Below, in pieces: positions 18,640 through 27,546 of a DNA stretch of 64,000 bases. A model generated the notes under the pieces. It ran no database searches. It saw only the letters and a list, made by a program, of their open reading frames with translations, and was not told the origin of the DNA. The stretch is from Opitutia bacterium. Lineage in GTDB: Bacteria; Verrucomicrobiota; Verrucomicrobiia; Opitutales; UBA953. How positions within the stretch are numbered: position 1 is the stretch's first letter; every line of letters starts with the position of its first letter. Made by a program: the position numbers and the translations under genes. The DNA lies in NCBI GenBank assembly GCA_003569245.1, contig BGOM01000019.1, positions 186,001-250,000 of the forward strand, written 5' to 3'.

Positions 18640-21600
18640 TCAGCGGGCGAGACGCAGCCATTTCTCGGCCACGGCCTTGAGGTCGGTCTCGGTCATCGCG
18701 GCGGCGGCGCCGAAGCAGGCGGACTGCACGCGCTCGAGGTCGGCGGCGAGCTCCTGCTTCTGCGGGGCGGTCAGCGCCATCAGCGGGCTGGCGCCCATGC
18801 GGCGCAGCAAGGCGACCACCGCGAAGCCGTCGAGGCTGGCGGGGAGCTTGAAGACATCGCGGGCGCGGAGCGGCTTGGGCGCGGGCGGGCCCTTGGGCCG
18901 GAGCGCGAGGAAGAGACCGCCGGCCAGCAGCACGAGCCCGCCGAGGGCGTAGGCCCAGAGGGGCGCCTCCTCGGCGGCGGCGACCAGACCGGCCCCGGGC
19001 GCCGTCTTCACGCGATCCAGCAGGACCGAGGATTTTGGGAGCACCTTGAGATCCTGGTCCTCGTAGGTCTGCCAGACCACGGCCACATCCTTCGAGCGGG
19101 CGGCCGGGAACGGCACTTCGGTCGCCTGGTTCCGCGCGCGGATCGGGTCGCCGTCGAGGGTGATGGTCCAGAGACGCTCGGAGCGCGGGCCGACCTGATC
19201 GCCCCACGTGCTCAGCTCACGGATGAGCAGGCCCTCGTGCGGGGTCACCTGGCGGACCTCGGCGACCTTGCGGAGCGGCTCGAGGTCGAGCAGCAGGTCG
19301 AGCTCGGGGACCAAGCCCTGGGCGGTCGCCTTGATCTCCAGCGTGAGCGCTCCGTTGATGGCGAACTGCCGGGTATCCAAGGTCTGCAGGACCTCGACCT
19401 TCTGGGCCGGACGCGGGGCGACGAGTCCCGGCTGCACCTTGAGGAGCGTCTCGGCGGAGGAGGCGGGGATGGTGACGGGGCCGGACAGGTCGATGAACTT
19501 CAGGTCGAGGGAGACCGGCGGCACCTTGTCGACGCTGGCGTCCTTGGCCTTGACGAGGATGTAGGCCAGCGTGGTCTCCTCCCAGCCCGGGCGGGCGGTC
19601 GGGCGCGGCTTCACGTCGGGCGCCGAGAAGGTGATGGAGCGCACGTCGAAGAACGGCGCGAGCGCCTCCGTCAGGGCGATCTCGAAGTCATCACGCGCGC
19701 CGGCGGAATCCTTGCCCTTGCGCGGGGTCAGCGACCGGCGCTGCTTGGCCTTGGGCTGGCCGCCGGGCCCGACGGCGGCGGGCGACTCGTTGCTGAGGTA
19801 CTGGCTGAAGCGGGCGACGCGTCCCATCGCCTCGGTATGGAGCACGCTGACGAGGATGCCGAACTCCTGGTCGACGCCCACGGTGTTCGGACCGTCGACG
19901 CGCGTCTGGAGCCGGATCTCGCTGAGCAACTCGTCGAAGTAGGCGACCTTCTTCTGGAGGCCGAGCGTGAAGGGGTCGTCCTTGGTCACGACCAGGGCGC
20001 TGGCGAGGTAGCGGTACTTCAGGTCCTCGTGCAACGGCTCGCGCTCGTCGGCCAGACGGGCGTTGAGGACCTTCGCGAGCATGCTGAGGTGCGTCGCGGC
20101 GGCCTTGCCCGGCAGGGCCTGCAGGGAGGTCCGGATCCGGCCGAGCGCGGCGCGATTCATCGTCTTGCCCAGGTTCAGGTTACCGTTGGGGCCGATGCCG
20201 AGGAGCGTGTTGAACCAGGCGAGGTGGATGTCGATGGAATAGTCGGCCGGGTTCTTCCGCAGCACGTCGCGGCCGTAGGCGTCGACCGCGCGCTGGAAAT
20301 ACTCCTGCGACTGCAGATTGCGCTCCTTGTAGGCCAGCAGGCGCTTCTGCGTGTCCATGGGCGCGAGCTCCTGGAAGAACTCGTAGTCGCCCCACTCGCA
20401 CAGCAGGCCCCCGGCGAAGGCCAGGGCGCGGGCGCTGTCGGCGCGGCCGGCCAGCCACTGGTCGACCATCCGGAGCGTCTGCGCGTAGCCGGCGGAGACC
20501 ATCTCGTAGGTCTGGGCGTCGGTGCGGCGCGTGAGGCCGACCTTCTGGGTCTCGGGTTTGCGCCAGCGGTCGGAGAGGTTGGCCTGCATGCGCTGGGCGA
20601 TGAGGAAGAAGACCTGCTCGCTCAGCTGCGGGATCGGTCCGAACACCTTCTCGAGGTGCGACTCGCGGTACGCCTCGGCGTTGCTGTAGGCGAGGTCGAA
20701 GGCCGTGACCACGCGGTTGTAGTCGCGCGGCGCGATGCCGGCCTGGCGGAAGAGCCCCATCATCCGGGCGAGGCTGTCGATGTTACGCTCCATCATGACG
20801 GGCGTGACAGGGATGCGGGTCTCCTCGGGCAGACCGTACTTCTTGCGGAGCTCCTCGGGCAGCTGCGGGTTATGGGCCTGGGCCCAGGCGCTGATGAAAT
20901 CCTCGGCCAGCGCGATGGCGGCCTGCGGGTGACGCTTGCTGAGCTCCAGGATACGCTCCGAGGCGGCGTCGAAGTCGGCGTTGACGAGGATGGCGTGGGA
21001 CAGGGCGGCGTCGAAGCGGCCGCGCACCTCCGGACCCAGGGCCGCGACCCACTTGCCGGCGGGGGCGAAGGTGAGGAGGTCCTCGCCGGTCAGCGTGGAA
21101 CCCTTGGCGCCGCGCTGGCGGGCGCCGCCGTTGTTGCGTTGGGCGAAGGCCGCCTCGGCCTCGGTGATCCAGGTCTCCGCCATGATCTGCACGTATTGGT
21201 CCCACGGCTTCTGGGTGACATCGACCTGCTCCACGAGCAGGTTCGCGAGCGTCGCCTGCGCGCGGAGGTTGTCGGCGCGCACGGCGGGGTCGCCACGGGA
21301 CTCGTTCTGCACCTTGCGCACGAGCCCGCCGACCATCGAGATGGCGCTGTCGGGGTGATCTTTGAGGAAGCCGCGGAAGGAGGGGCCGAGCGTGCTCGGG
21401 GGGACCTGCATCATGATGCGGGCGAGGGCGGCGCCGGCCTTGGTCCGCTCCCAGTCGTTGACGCGGTCCTGCGAGAGCAGGCGGATGTTCTCGTCCCAGA
21501 TACGCTGGACTTGGTCGCGTTGCTGCGCGTCGGTCGCCTCCTCCGCCGAGAGGAACGCCTGGAACTCGGCCTTCACGTTCTCGTCCTGGAGCTTGGCGAG

Positions 21601-22215
21601 CTGCGCGGCGTCGGGCAGGTACGTCTTGGCGAGCTCCTTGAAGCCGCCGGCGATGAGCATGCGGGCGGTGCGGAGGCGCTTGGCGGGGTCGGCGCCGCCG
21701 AGCTGCGCGGTGCCCTTGGCCAGCCGCTCGGACAGCCAGAAGGCGTCGCCGGGCGCCAGCACATTGGACAGCAGCTGCCCGATCTTGCGGACCTCGTCAT
21801 CGGTCAGCTCGCCCGGCACGGCGTCGACCAGCGCGAGGGCGTCGTCGAGCCGCAGGGCGATCAGGCGGCGCTCCAGCAGGTCGTTCAGCATCTTGTCGTA
21901 GATGCGGCGGGCGAGGTCGGGCGGCAGGAGGCCCAGCTCGGCGCGGACACGCGGCCAATCGCCGAGGCGGAAGGCCTGCAGGAAACGGACGTCGACGGGA
22001 GTGCGGCTGTCGTCCTTGGCGGCCTTCTCGAGGGCGCCGAAGACCTCGTTGAGGTCGCGCGAGAACTTGTAGTTCAGCAGGTTCTCGTACTGGCGCAGCG
22101 TCTTCGCGTCGAGCGGGGCGGGCGCGGCCGCGGGTTGTTGGGCGACGAGCGCGGCGGCCCAGGCGAGGGCGCCGAACAGGGCGCCGGCGGTCCGGAGGGG
22201 GAAGCGGAGTTGCAT
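18640..22215 (-). CDS. large exported membrane-anchored protein of the MoxR/VWA operon, 1191 aa
   Basis: A signal peptide (ending near AAALVAQQ) is followed by about 1050 periplasmic residues. Most of this is predicted alpha-helical, with repeated Leu/Ala-rich helices resembling TPR/HEAT-like solenoids (about 35-750), then a more beta-rich part (about 780-1080). A single membrane helix (WAYALGGLVLLAGGLFLAL, near 1090) and a cytoplasmic tail of about 90 residues end the protein. The topology resembles BatD/BatE combined, but I find no family motif. It lies between the proline-repeat gene (31-bp gap) and moxR (31-bp gap). A TTTAAA box is 11 bp before the ATG. Its role as scaffold or client-binding subunit is inferred. 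Confidence 0.82.
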   Translation of the reverse strand: MQLRFPLRTAGALFGALAWAAALVAQQPAAAPAPLDAKTLRQYENLLNYKFSRDLNEVFGALEKAAKDDSRTPVDVRFLQAFRLGDWPRVRAELGLLPPDLARRIYDKMLNDLLERRLIALRLDDALALVDAVPGELTDDEVRKIGQLLSNVLAPGDAFWLSERLAKGTAQLGGADPAKRLRTARMLIAGGFKELAKTYLPDAAQLAKLQDENVKAEFQAFLSAEEATDAQQRDQVQRIWDENIRLLSQDRVNDWERTKAGAALARIMMQVPPSTLGPSFRGFLKDHPDSAISMVGGLVRKVQNESRGDPAVRADNLRAQATLANLLVEQVDVTQKPWDQYVQIMAETWITEAEAAFAQRNNGGARQRGAKGSTLTGEDLLTFAPAGKWVAALGPEVRGRFDAALSHAILVNADFDAASERILELSKRHPQAAIALAEDFISAWAQAHNPQLPEELRKKYGLPEETRIPVTPVMMERNIDSLARMMGLFRQAGIAPRDYNRVVTAFDLAYSNAEAYRESHLEKVFGPIPQLSEQVFFLIAQRMQANLSDRWRKPETQKVGLTRRTDAQTYEMVSAGYAQTLRMVDQWLAGRADSARALAFAGGLLCEWGDYEFFQELAPMDTQKRLLAYKERNLQSQEYFQRAVDAYGRDVLRKNPADYSIDIHLAWFNTLLGIGPNGNLNLGKTMNRAALGRIRTSLQALPGKAAATHLSMLAKVLNARLADEREPLHEDLKYRYLASALVVTKDDPFTLGLQKKVAYFDELLSEIRLQTRVDGPNTVGVDQEFGILVSVLHTEAMGRVARFSQYLSNESPAAVGPGGQPKAKQRRSLTPRKGKDSAGARDDFEIALTEALAPFFDVRSITFSAPDVKPRPTARPGWEETTLAYILVKAKDASVDKVPPVSLDLKFIDLSGPVTIPASSAETLLKVQPGLVAPRPAQKVEVLQTLDTRQFAINGALTLEIKATAQGLVPELDLLLDLEPLRKVAEVRQVTPHEGLLIRELSTWGDQVGPRSERLWTITLDGDPIRARNQATEVPFPAARSKDVAVVWQTYEDQDLKVLPKSSVLLDRVKTAPGAGLVAAAEEAPLWAYALGGLVLLAGGLFLALRPKGPPAPKPLRARDVFKLPASLDGFAVVALLRRMGASPLMALTAPQKQELAADLERVQSACFGAAAAMTETDLKAVAEKWLRLAR

Positions 22216-22246
22216 GGTGGTCTTAGTTTAAATGAAGCAGGGGTGA

Positions 22247-23185
22247 TCAGGAGCCCTTATCGGGGATGCGTTCCTGGAAATCCGGGCGGCCGTCGGCCAT
22301 CCGCTGCGCCGGCTTGGGCGCGGGGGTCGGTTTCTGCAGCAGCTGGGCCGCGGCCTTCGCCTTGACCTTGGGATCCTCAGGCACCGGCGCGGGCTTGGCC
22401 ATCAAGGCGGCCTCGAGGTTGCGGAGCTTCTCCGTGTCGATCCCGGCGACGCCTTCGACAGCGCGGATGACGCCGCCGCCCGAGGCTTTCACGCCCTCGA
22501 CCGAACCGATGCCCTTGGGCGAGGGAGGCACGACGGGTGCGGGTGAACCTTGGCCGGCGACAGGTGCCGCGTCCGGCGCGCCTTGGTCGACACCCTTGGG
22601 AGGCGGAGGGGGCGGCGGCGTGGAAGCTGTGCCGGGGCCGCCGGCAGGCTTCACCGCCGTGGCTTCCTGCCCCACCCCTTGCGGAGGCGGCGGCGGAGTC
22701 GGTGCGGCGACCGTGCCGGGACCACCCGCAGGCTTCACCGCAGTCGCACCTTGGTCGACACCCTTGGGAGGCGGAGGAGGCGGGGGAGTAGAAGCTGTAC
22801 CGGGGCCGCCGGCGGGCTTCACCGCCGTGGCTTCCTGCCCCACCCCTTGCGGAGGCGGCGGCGGGGTCGGCGCGGCGACCGTGCCGGGACCACCCGCAGG
22901 CTTCACCGCAGTCGCACCTTGGTCGACACCCTTGGGAGGCGGAGGAGGCGGCGGCGTGGAAGCCGTGCCGGGGCCCGTCGCCGGCTTGACGGCGGTCGCG
23001 GACTGCTGCACTCCCTCGGCTTTTTCGGGGGACACAGGACGAGCGGTGCGCGGGTCGATATTCTTCACCTTGGCCGCGCCTTCCTGACGGACGCCTTTGA
23101 CGCCCTCGACGGCGGACGGCGGGGCGTCGGCGGCGATCGCGGTGGCGGCGAGGAACAAGGTGAGCGGGAGGTGGGGCGTCTTCAT
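22247..23185 (-). CDS. exported proline-rich repeat protein
   Basis: ATG 23185 begins a signal peptide (MKTPHLPLTLFLAATAIAA); a longer upstream ORF has no signal and overlaps the preceding gene. The 312-aa product is low-complexity: runs of six or seven prolines separated by KGVDQGATAVKPAGGPGT or QGVGQEATAVKPAGGPGT. These form 56-residue units encoded by 168-bp DNA repeats, with further EGVKG/EGVAG motifs at both ends. There are no catalytic motifs. Polyproline arms of this kind can span the periplasm or bind partners, as the TonB and SH3-like literature suggests, but the target is unknown. It lies 7 bp after the preceding operon gene. Confidence 0.82.
   Translation of the reverse strand: MKTPHLPLTLFLAATAIAADAPPSAVEGVKGVRQEGAAKVKNIDPRTARPVSPEKAEGVQQSATAVKPATGPGTASTPPPPPPPKGVDQGATAVKPAGGPGTVAAPTPPPPPQGVGQEATAVKPAGGPGTASTPPPPPPPKGVDQGATAVKPAGGPGTVAAPTPPPPPQGVGQEATAVKPAGGPGTASTPPPPPPPKGVDQGAPDAAPVAGQGSPAPVVPPSPKGIGSVEGVKASGGGVIRAVEGVAGIDTEKLRNLEAALMAKPAPVPEDPKVKAKAAAQLLQKPTPAPKPAQRMADGRPDFQERIPDKGS
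22581..22980 (+). repeat. 168-bp coding tandem repeat, about 2.4 copies
   Basis: The motif ccttggtcgacacccttggg recurs at 22581, 22749 and 22917, exactly 168 bp apart. The intervening DNA is nearly identical, including a shorter half-repeat. It encodes the polyproline units of the exported protein on the minus strand. The period is a multiple of three, so copy number can change without breaking the frame. Confidence 0.93.
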
Positions 23186-23192
23186 CGGCGTC

Positions 23193-23756
23193 TCAAGGGG
23201 TGCGGCTACCGAGGCTCTTGGCGAACTCCGCCTCGACGCGACGCTCATAGGCAGCCAGCGCGGCGGGGTCCTGGTGCTCGGCGAGGTAACGGAAAATCTG
23301 TCGCGTACGCTCGGCGTAGGGACGCCATTCCTCCTCGGTGGCGCCGCTGGTCTTGAGCAGGGAGGTCGCGTAGAAGAAGGCCTTGCCGAGGGTCTCGCGG
23401 ATCGCGCGCGTCGTGCGATGGTCGTCGCCATGGGCGGCGGCCGCCTCCTGCAGGAGGGTCGTCAGGTCGGTGATGGCCCCGGCGACATCGAGCATCTCGA
23501 GCTTGGCCCGCGCCTTCTCGTGGCGGACCTGGTGGCGCACCAGCGGACGTTCGTCGGCGGGCAGCTCGGCCAGCAGGAGGTCGTACTGGTCGACGATCTT
23601 GATCCAGTCGGGCTCCTTGGCCGCGGCGAGCACGCGGATACCCTCCAACCGGTGGCGGGCCTTCTCCCGGGCGAACTGATCCGCCCCGTAGTTGAAATGA
23701 TAATACACCACCCCGACCGGGAAGAGCAGCCAGAGCAGCAGGAACCACTTCCTCAT
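23193..23756 (-). CDS. small membrane-anchored helical protein of the MoxR/VWA operon
   Basis: The 187-aa protein starts at ATG 23756, overlapping the stop of the upstream VWA gene (ATGA). One N-terminal membrane helix (about 4-18) anchors a soluble all-helical domain with TPR-like spacing (Leu/Ala helices, DQYDLLLAEL and AITDLTTLLQ). In other Bat operons a TPR protein (BatE or BatC) fills this slot, so a scaffold role is plausible. No enzyme motif is present. Confidence 0.78.
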   Translation of the reverse strand: MRKWFLLLWLLFPVGVVYYHFNYGADQFAREKARHRLEGIRVLAAAKEPDWIKIVDQYDLLLAELPADERPLVRHQVRHEKARAKLEMLDVAGAITDLTTLLQEAAAAHGDDHRTTRAIRETLGKAFFYATSLLKTSGATEEEWRPYAERTRQIFRYLAEHQDPAALAAYERRVEAEFAKSLGSRTP

Positions 23757-24742
23757 CGGACGTCGGCCCCCTCCCCGCGGGTCGGCGCGACGACGCGCCA
23801 ATCGGTACCGGCAAGCTCGAGCGCCACGGGCAGCAGGGCCGCGACCGCGGCGCCCACGGCCATGGCGAGCAAGGCCCACTCCTCGAGGGTCAGCCCAGGG
23901 TGCGGCGGCGGCGTGATCACCACCAGGTCGCCCAGCTTGGGCGTCGGGAGGTGCTTCTCGTTGATATCGAGGTATTCGCCGCGCAGGGCGGCGGCAAGGC
24001 TGCGGAGCACGTCCGGGTCCTGGCGGGACTGGTGTCCGTCGATGAAGGTGCCCTTGCGCGGGTTGCCGAGTCCGAGCACCAGGACCTGGGAGACCGAGGC
24101 GGGGCGCGGCGGGATGGGCTGCAGCGGCGTGGTGTCGCCGTCCGTGAAGATCACCAGACGGACGGAGCGGGCGGGGAGCGGCTCGACGAGCTTGACGGCG
24201 GCGGTGACGGCGGTGCCGAGGTCGGTCGTGCCGGCCTTCATCACGTAGGAGATGGGTAGGCCGTCGAAGACATTGCGGACGAGCGCGGGGTCGCGGGCGT
24301 CCATGACCACCGGCTTGGCGTCGGTGTAGAAACCGATCACGCCGTAGCGAAGATCGCCGCCGACGCGCATGAGGATGCTCTCGACCTCCGCGCGCATCCG
24401 CTCCCGGCGGGTCTGGTTGCCCTCGGGGCCGGCATCCTTGAGCAGCATGCTTGGGGAAAGGTCGGCGACGAAAATCAGGCGGGGCGACTCCTTGGGCTCG
24501 GGCCGGCCATCCTTGCCCGCAGCGAGGTGCAGCTGGTACATGACCGCGAAGCCCCAGGTGAAGGCGGCCAAAGCGAGGACCCGAAGAAGAGGTGCCGCCT
24601 TGGTCCAGGTGCGCGCGGCGGCGGCGGGGCCGAAGGCGAGGCGGGCCAGCCGGGCGACCTTGCGGGCATGCCACCACTCGGCGAGCGCCGTCAGCACGAG
24701 GACGGTCGCCGCGGCGAGCAGGGGTGGCAGATAAGGAGCCAA
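23753..24742 (-). CDS. VWA-domain membrane protein (BatB-like), first gene of operon
   Basis: The 329-aa protein has N-terminal hydrophobic helices (about 5-21 and 52-69), a VWA domain with MIDAS DLSPS (residues 94-98), a conserved Thr in GTTDLGTA and Asp in FTDGDTT, and a C-terminal helix (about 290-308). This is the BatA/BatB topology, in which two or three helices hold a periplasmic metal-dependent adhesion-type domain. It heads the eight-gene operon running down to 14969 and is divergent from the sulfatase, with about 150 bp of shared promoter region. Confidence 0.9.
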   Translation of the reverse strand: MAPYLPPLLAAATVLVLTALAEWWHARKVARLARLAFGPAAAARTWTKAAPLLRVLALAAFTWGFAVMYQLHLAAGKDGRPEPKESPRLIFVADLSPSMLLKDAGPEGNQTRRERMRAEVESILMRVGGDLRYGVIGFYTDAKPVVMDARDPALVRNVFDGLPISYVMKAGTTDLGTAVTAAVKLVEPLPARSVRLVIFTDGDTTPLQPIPPRPASVSQVLVLGLGNPRKGTFIDGHQSRQDPDVLRSLAAALRGEYLDINEKHLPTPKLGDLVVITPPPHPGLTLEEWALLAMAVGAAVAALLPVALELAGTDWRVVAPTRGEGADVR

Positions 24743-24891
24743 AGCGGCAGGGGGGACGACCGCCGGGGTGGACGGTCGTGAGGTTGGGGATAGCCAAGCA
24801 GAGACGCTTAACGAGGGAAAAGTTCCGCCCCGTCCGTGAAAAGGTCAGCTCTTGTCCTGACCAGCCCGCCCATCTAGGAAAAGGCACCCCC

Positions 24892-26469
24892 ATGCGCCCC
24901 CTCCCTTCCCTTTGCGCCCTATTATGCCTGCTCGGGACGAGCCTGGCGGCGGACCGGCCCAACATCCTCCTGATCCTGGCGGACGACCAAGGCTACGGGG
25001 ACGTGGGTGCCTACAATCCCGCGGGCAAGATTCCCACCCCCCACCTTGACCGTCTGGCGGCCGAAGGCCGGCGCTTCACGGATGGCCACACGACCTCGGG
25101 CGTCTGCACACCTTCCCGCTACAGCCTGCTGACCGGTCGCTACCACTGGCGGACGCGCCTGCAGAACGGGGTGCTCGGCGGCTGGTCGCCGCCGTTGATC
25201 GCGCCGGGCCGGCTGACGGTGGCCGGGATGCTCAAGGCGCAGGGCTACCGCACCGCCTGCTTCGGCAAATGGCATCTGGGCCTGGAATGGGCCACGCATG
25301 GCGGGGCGCCGGCGAAGGCGGGCGACGCGATCGATCCCGCCGAAGGCGCGATCGGCCGGTTCGATTACGCGCAGCCCATCAAGGATGGCCCGCTGGAGCA
25401 TGGTTTCGATACCTACTTCGGGATCAGCGCCTCCTTGGACATGCCGCCGTTCGTCTGGATCAAGGATCGCCACGCGACGGAACTGCCCACCGCGACGAAG
25501 AAATGGCTGCGTAGCGGCCCCGCCGGCCCGAAGTTCGAGGCGGTCGATGTCCTGCCCACGCTGACCGACCAGGTCTGCGCCTACGTCGCCGAGCACGCCG
25601 CGGACGCCAAGGCCGGGCGCCCGTTCTTCGCCTACGTGCCCTTGCCCGCCCCGCACACCCCGATCGTCCCGACCAAGGAATGGCAGGGCAAGAGCGGGCT
25701 CAACGCCTACGCTGATTTCGTGCGACAGGTCGACGCCGAGGTCGGCCGCATGCTCGCCGCGCTGGAGCGCGCCGGGCTCGCGCGCGACACGCTGGTGATC
25801 TTCACCGCCGACAACGGCTGTTCGCCGGCGGCGGACATCGACGAGCTCATCGCCAAGGGACACCAACCGAGCGGTCCGCTGCGCGGGCACAAGGCCGACC
25901 TCTTCGAGGGCGGGCACCGCGTGCCGTTCATCGTGCGCTGGCCCGCGGGGGTGAAGCCGGGCGTGAGCGGTCAGCTGGTCAGCCAGATCGACTTCCTGGC
26001 CACGTTCGCCGCGCTGACGGAGGCGACCTTGCCGCCGAACGCCGGCGAGGACAGCGTGAGTTTCCTGCCGGTGCTGCGCGACGGCGCCGCGCCCGGCCCG
26101 CGCACCCACCTGGTGAGCCAATCGATCAACGGGAGCTTCGCCTACCGCGAAGGCAGCTGGAAGCTCGCGCTCTGCCGCGGCTCCGGCGGGTGGAGCGCGC
26201 CCAAGCCCGGCAGCGCCGAAGAGGCGAAACTGCCCGAGTTCCAGCTCTACGACCTCGCCCAAGACCTCGGGGAAACGCGCAACCTGATCGCGGCCGAACC
26301 GGAACGAGCGGCCAAGATGCGGGCCGCGCTCGAGGCGCTCATCGCGCGCGGACGCAGCACCCCGGGACCGGACCAGGCGAACGATGCCGCGATCCAGCTC
26401 GTCAAAAAGGTCAACACGCCCGGCGCCAAGGCCAAGGCGAAGGGCAAGGCGGGCGCCACCGACAAATAA
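24892..26469 (+). CDS. secreted sulfatase (arylsulfatase, formylglycine type)
   Basis: The 525-aa protein has a signal peptide, NILLILADDQGYGDVG with the first metal-binding Asp pair, and the sulfatase signature CTPSR (Cys72, the formylglycine precursor) followed by YSLLTGRY. Further sites are GKWHLG, FFAYVPLPAPHTP and IFTADNGC. It hydrolyses a sulfate ester, most likely on a sulfated polysaccharide outside the cytoplasm; the exact substrate cannot be read from the sequence. The start at 24892 is chosen for its signal peptide. A Lys/Ala-rich tail ends the protein. Maturation needs an FGE or anSME enzyme, not seen in this window. Confidence 0.95.
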   Translation: MRPLPSLCALLCLLGTSLAADRPNILLILADDQGYGDVGAYNPAGKIPTPHLDRLAAEGRRFTDGHTTSGVCTPSRYSLLTGRYHWRTRLQNGVLGGWSPPLIAPGRLTVAGMLKAQGYRTACFGKWHLGLEWATHGGAPAKAGDAIDPAEGAIGRFDYAQPIKDGPLEHGFDTYFGISASLDMPPFVWIKDRHATELPTATKKWLRSGPAGPKFEAVDVLPTLTDQVCAYVAEHAADAKAGRPFFAYVPLPAPHTPIVPTKEWQGKSGLNAYADFVRQVDAEVGRMLAALERAGLARDTLVIFTADNGCSPAADIDELIAKGHQPSGPLRGHKADLFEGGHRVPFIVRWPAGVKPGVSGQLVSQIDFLATFAALTEATLPPNAGEDSVSFLPVLRDGAAPGPRTHLVSQSINGSFAYREGSWKLALCRGSGGWSAPKPGSAEEAKLPEFQLYDLAQDLGETRNLIAAEPERAAKMRAALEALIARGRSTPGPDQANDAAIQLVKKVNTPGAKAKAKGKAGATDK

Positions 26470-26478
26470 GCCGGCGCC

Positions 26479-27546
26479 TCACCGCGCGGGCAAGGCCGGC
26501 GGGACGAACTCCCGGCCCTTCCACCGAGCGACCTGCCGGAGGTGCCGGTACGGGTCGGGCCAATCGGCCGAAGGCTCCACGACGGTGCCTTCCGGCCACT
26601 CGTTGAAACTCGTCAGCAACAGCACATCGGCGCCCGCGGCCAACGCCGCCGCGTGATAGCCTTCCAAGGTCTCGCCGTCCCGGAACGGGATCTCGAAACC
26701 CTCCTTCGGCTGGATGACCCGGTTATCCAAGGCCGGGTGCATCGGCAACAACAGCTCGCGGCCGGCGGCGCGGACATCGCGGGCGTAGCGTGCGAAGAAC
26801 GGCCGCAGTTCCGCGCGCTCCGAGATCCGGCGGACGCTGAAGGTGCCATAGAATCCGAAGCCATCGATACCCTCGGTGGCGCGCCACTCCGCGGGCACGC
26901 CATACGTCCCGGCATCATGGCGGATCTTGTCCATCGCCCACCAGACCGGGCCGACCTTCGCCTCCACCCCGCGGCGGAGCTCCGCGAACGTCGCAGGCGT
27001 GAGCTTGGGGTCGAACGGGACCTGGTAGAGGTAGACGACGGGGCGACCGGCCCGGCGAAGGTAGGCGGGATCACCCTGACAGCGGGTGAGCACGCCGGCG
27101 AGACGCTCGACCAACGGGCCGATGTCGCCGTGGAACTGGGCGAGCTCGCAGTTCAGGGCGACCTTCACGCGCGTCGCGCGCGCTGCGGGCAGGATGACCC
27201 GCTCGAAGGCCTCACCGCTGATGTTGGCTCCGCCCCACCAGGAGACGAGGAAGGCGTCGATGCCGGCGGCCTCGGCGAGCCGGCAATGCCAGGCGACGAT
27301 GGCGGGGTCCGTGCTGTCGTAAGGGCCCACCAGCGGACGGAACGGTAGCCGCAGCTTGGCGCCCGTCGCGGGTTCGCCGCGGTCCGCCCACAACTCCCAG
27401 CGCTGCCGCGGCCCTTGCGGCACGCCGTACCAAGCGTAATAGAATGCCCAGATCGGCGGATGCGCCGAAGCCGTGTCGGCGCGAACCGGAAAGGCGGCCA
27501 GCGCGGCGACCACGCCACCGATGACTCGCAGCAACCGTCCGATCAC
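26479..27546 (-). CDS. GH99/GH71-like secreted glycoside hydrolase
   Basis: After a signal peptide, the 355-aa protein opens with IWAFYYAWYG and contains FLVSWWGG, LNCELAQFHGD, VYLYQVPFD and, near the end, LLTSFNEWPEGTVVEPS. The last motif matches the GH99 (endo-alpha-mannosidase) and related 'WbsX-like' TIM barrels, where the Glu residues are catalytic. Whether it acts on mannan or another polymer is not known. It ends 9 bp from the convergent sulfatase and overlaps the SGNH gene upstream (ATGA at 27543-27546), so the two are translationally coupled. Confidence 0.85.
   Translation of the reverse strand: MIGRLLRVIGGVVAALAAFPVRADTASAHPPIWAFYYAWYGVPQGPRQRWELWADRGEPATGAKLRLPFRPLVGPYDSTDPAIVAWHCRLAEAAGIDAFLVSWWGGANISGEAFERVILPAARATRVKVALNCELAQFHGDIGPLVERLAGVLTRCQGDPAYLRRAGRPVVYLYQVPFDPKLTPATFAELRRGVEAKVGPVWWAMDKIRHDAGTYGVPAEWRATEGIDGFGFYGTFSVRRISERAELRPFFARYARDVRAAGRELLLPMHPALDNRVIQPKEGFEIPFRDGETLEGYHAAALAAGADVLLLTSFNEWPEGTVVEPSADWPDPYRHLRQVARWKGREFVPPALPAR

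Noticed and set aside
18088-22365. 1425-codon open frame on the plus strand opposite the 1191-aa gene
   Set aside because: It is a GC-driven antisense shadow. It has no signal peptide or recognisable motif, and its composition is typical of the reverse complement of a high-GC coding strand.
22581-22980. CRISPR array
   Set aside because: The repeats are 168 bp, near-identical with no unique spacers, and encode polyproline units in frame.
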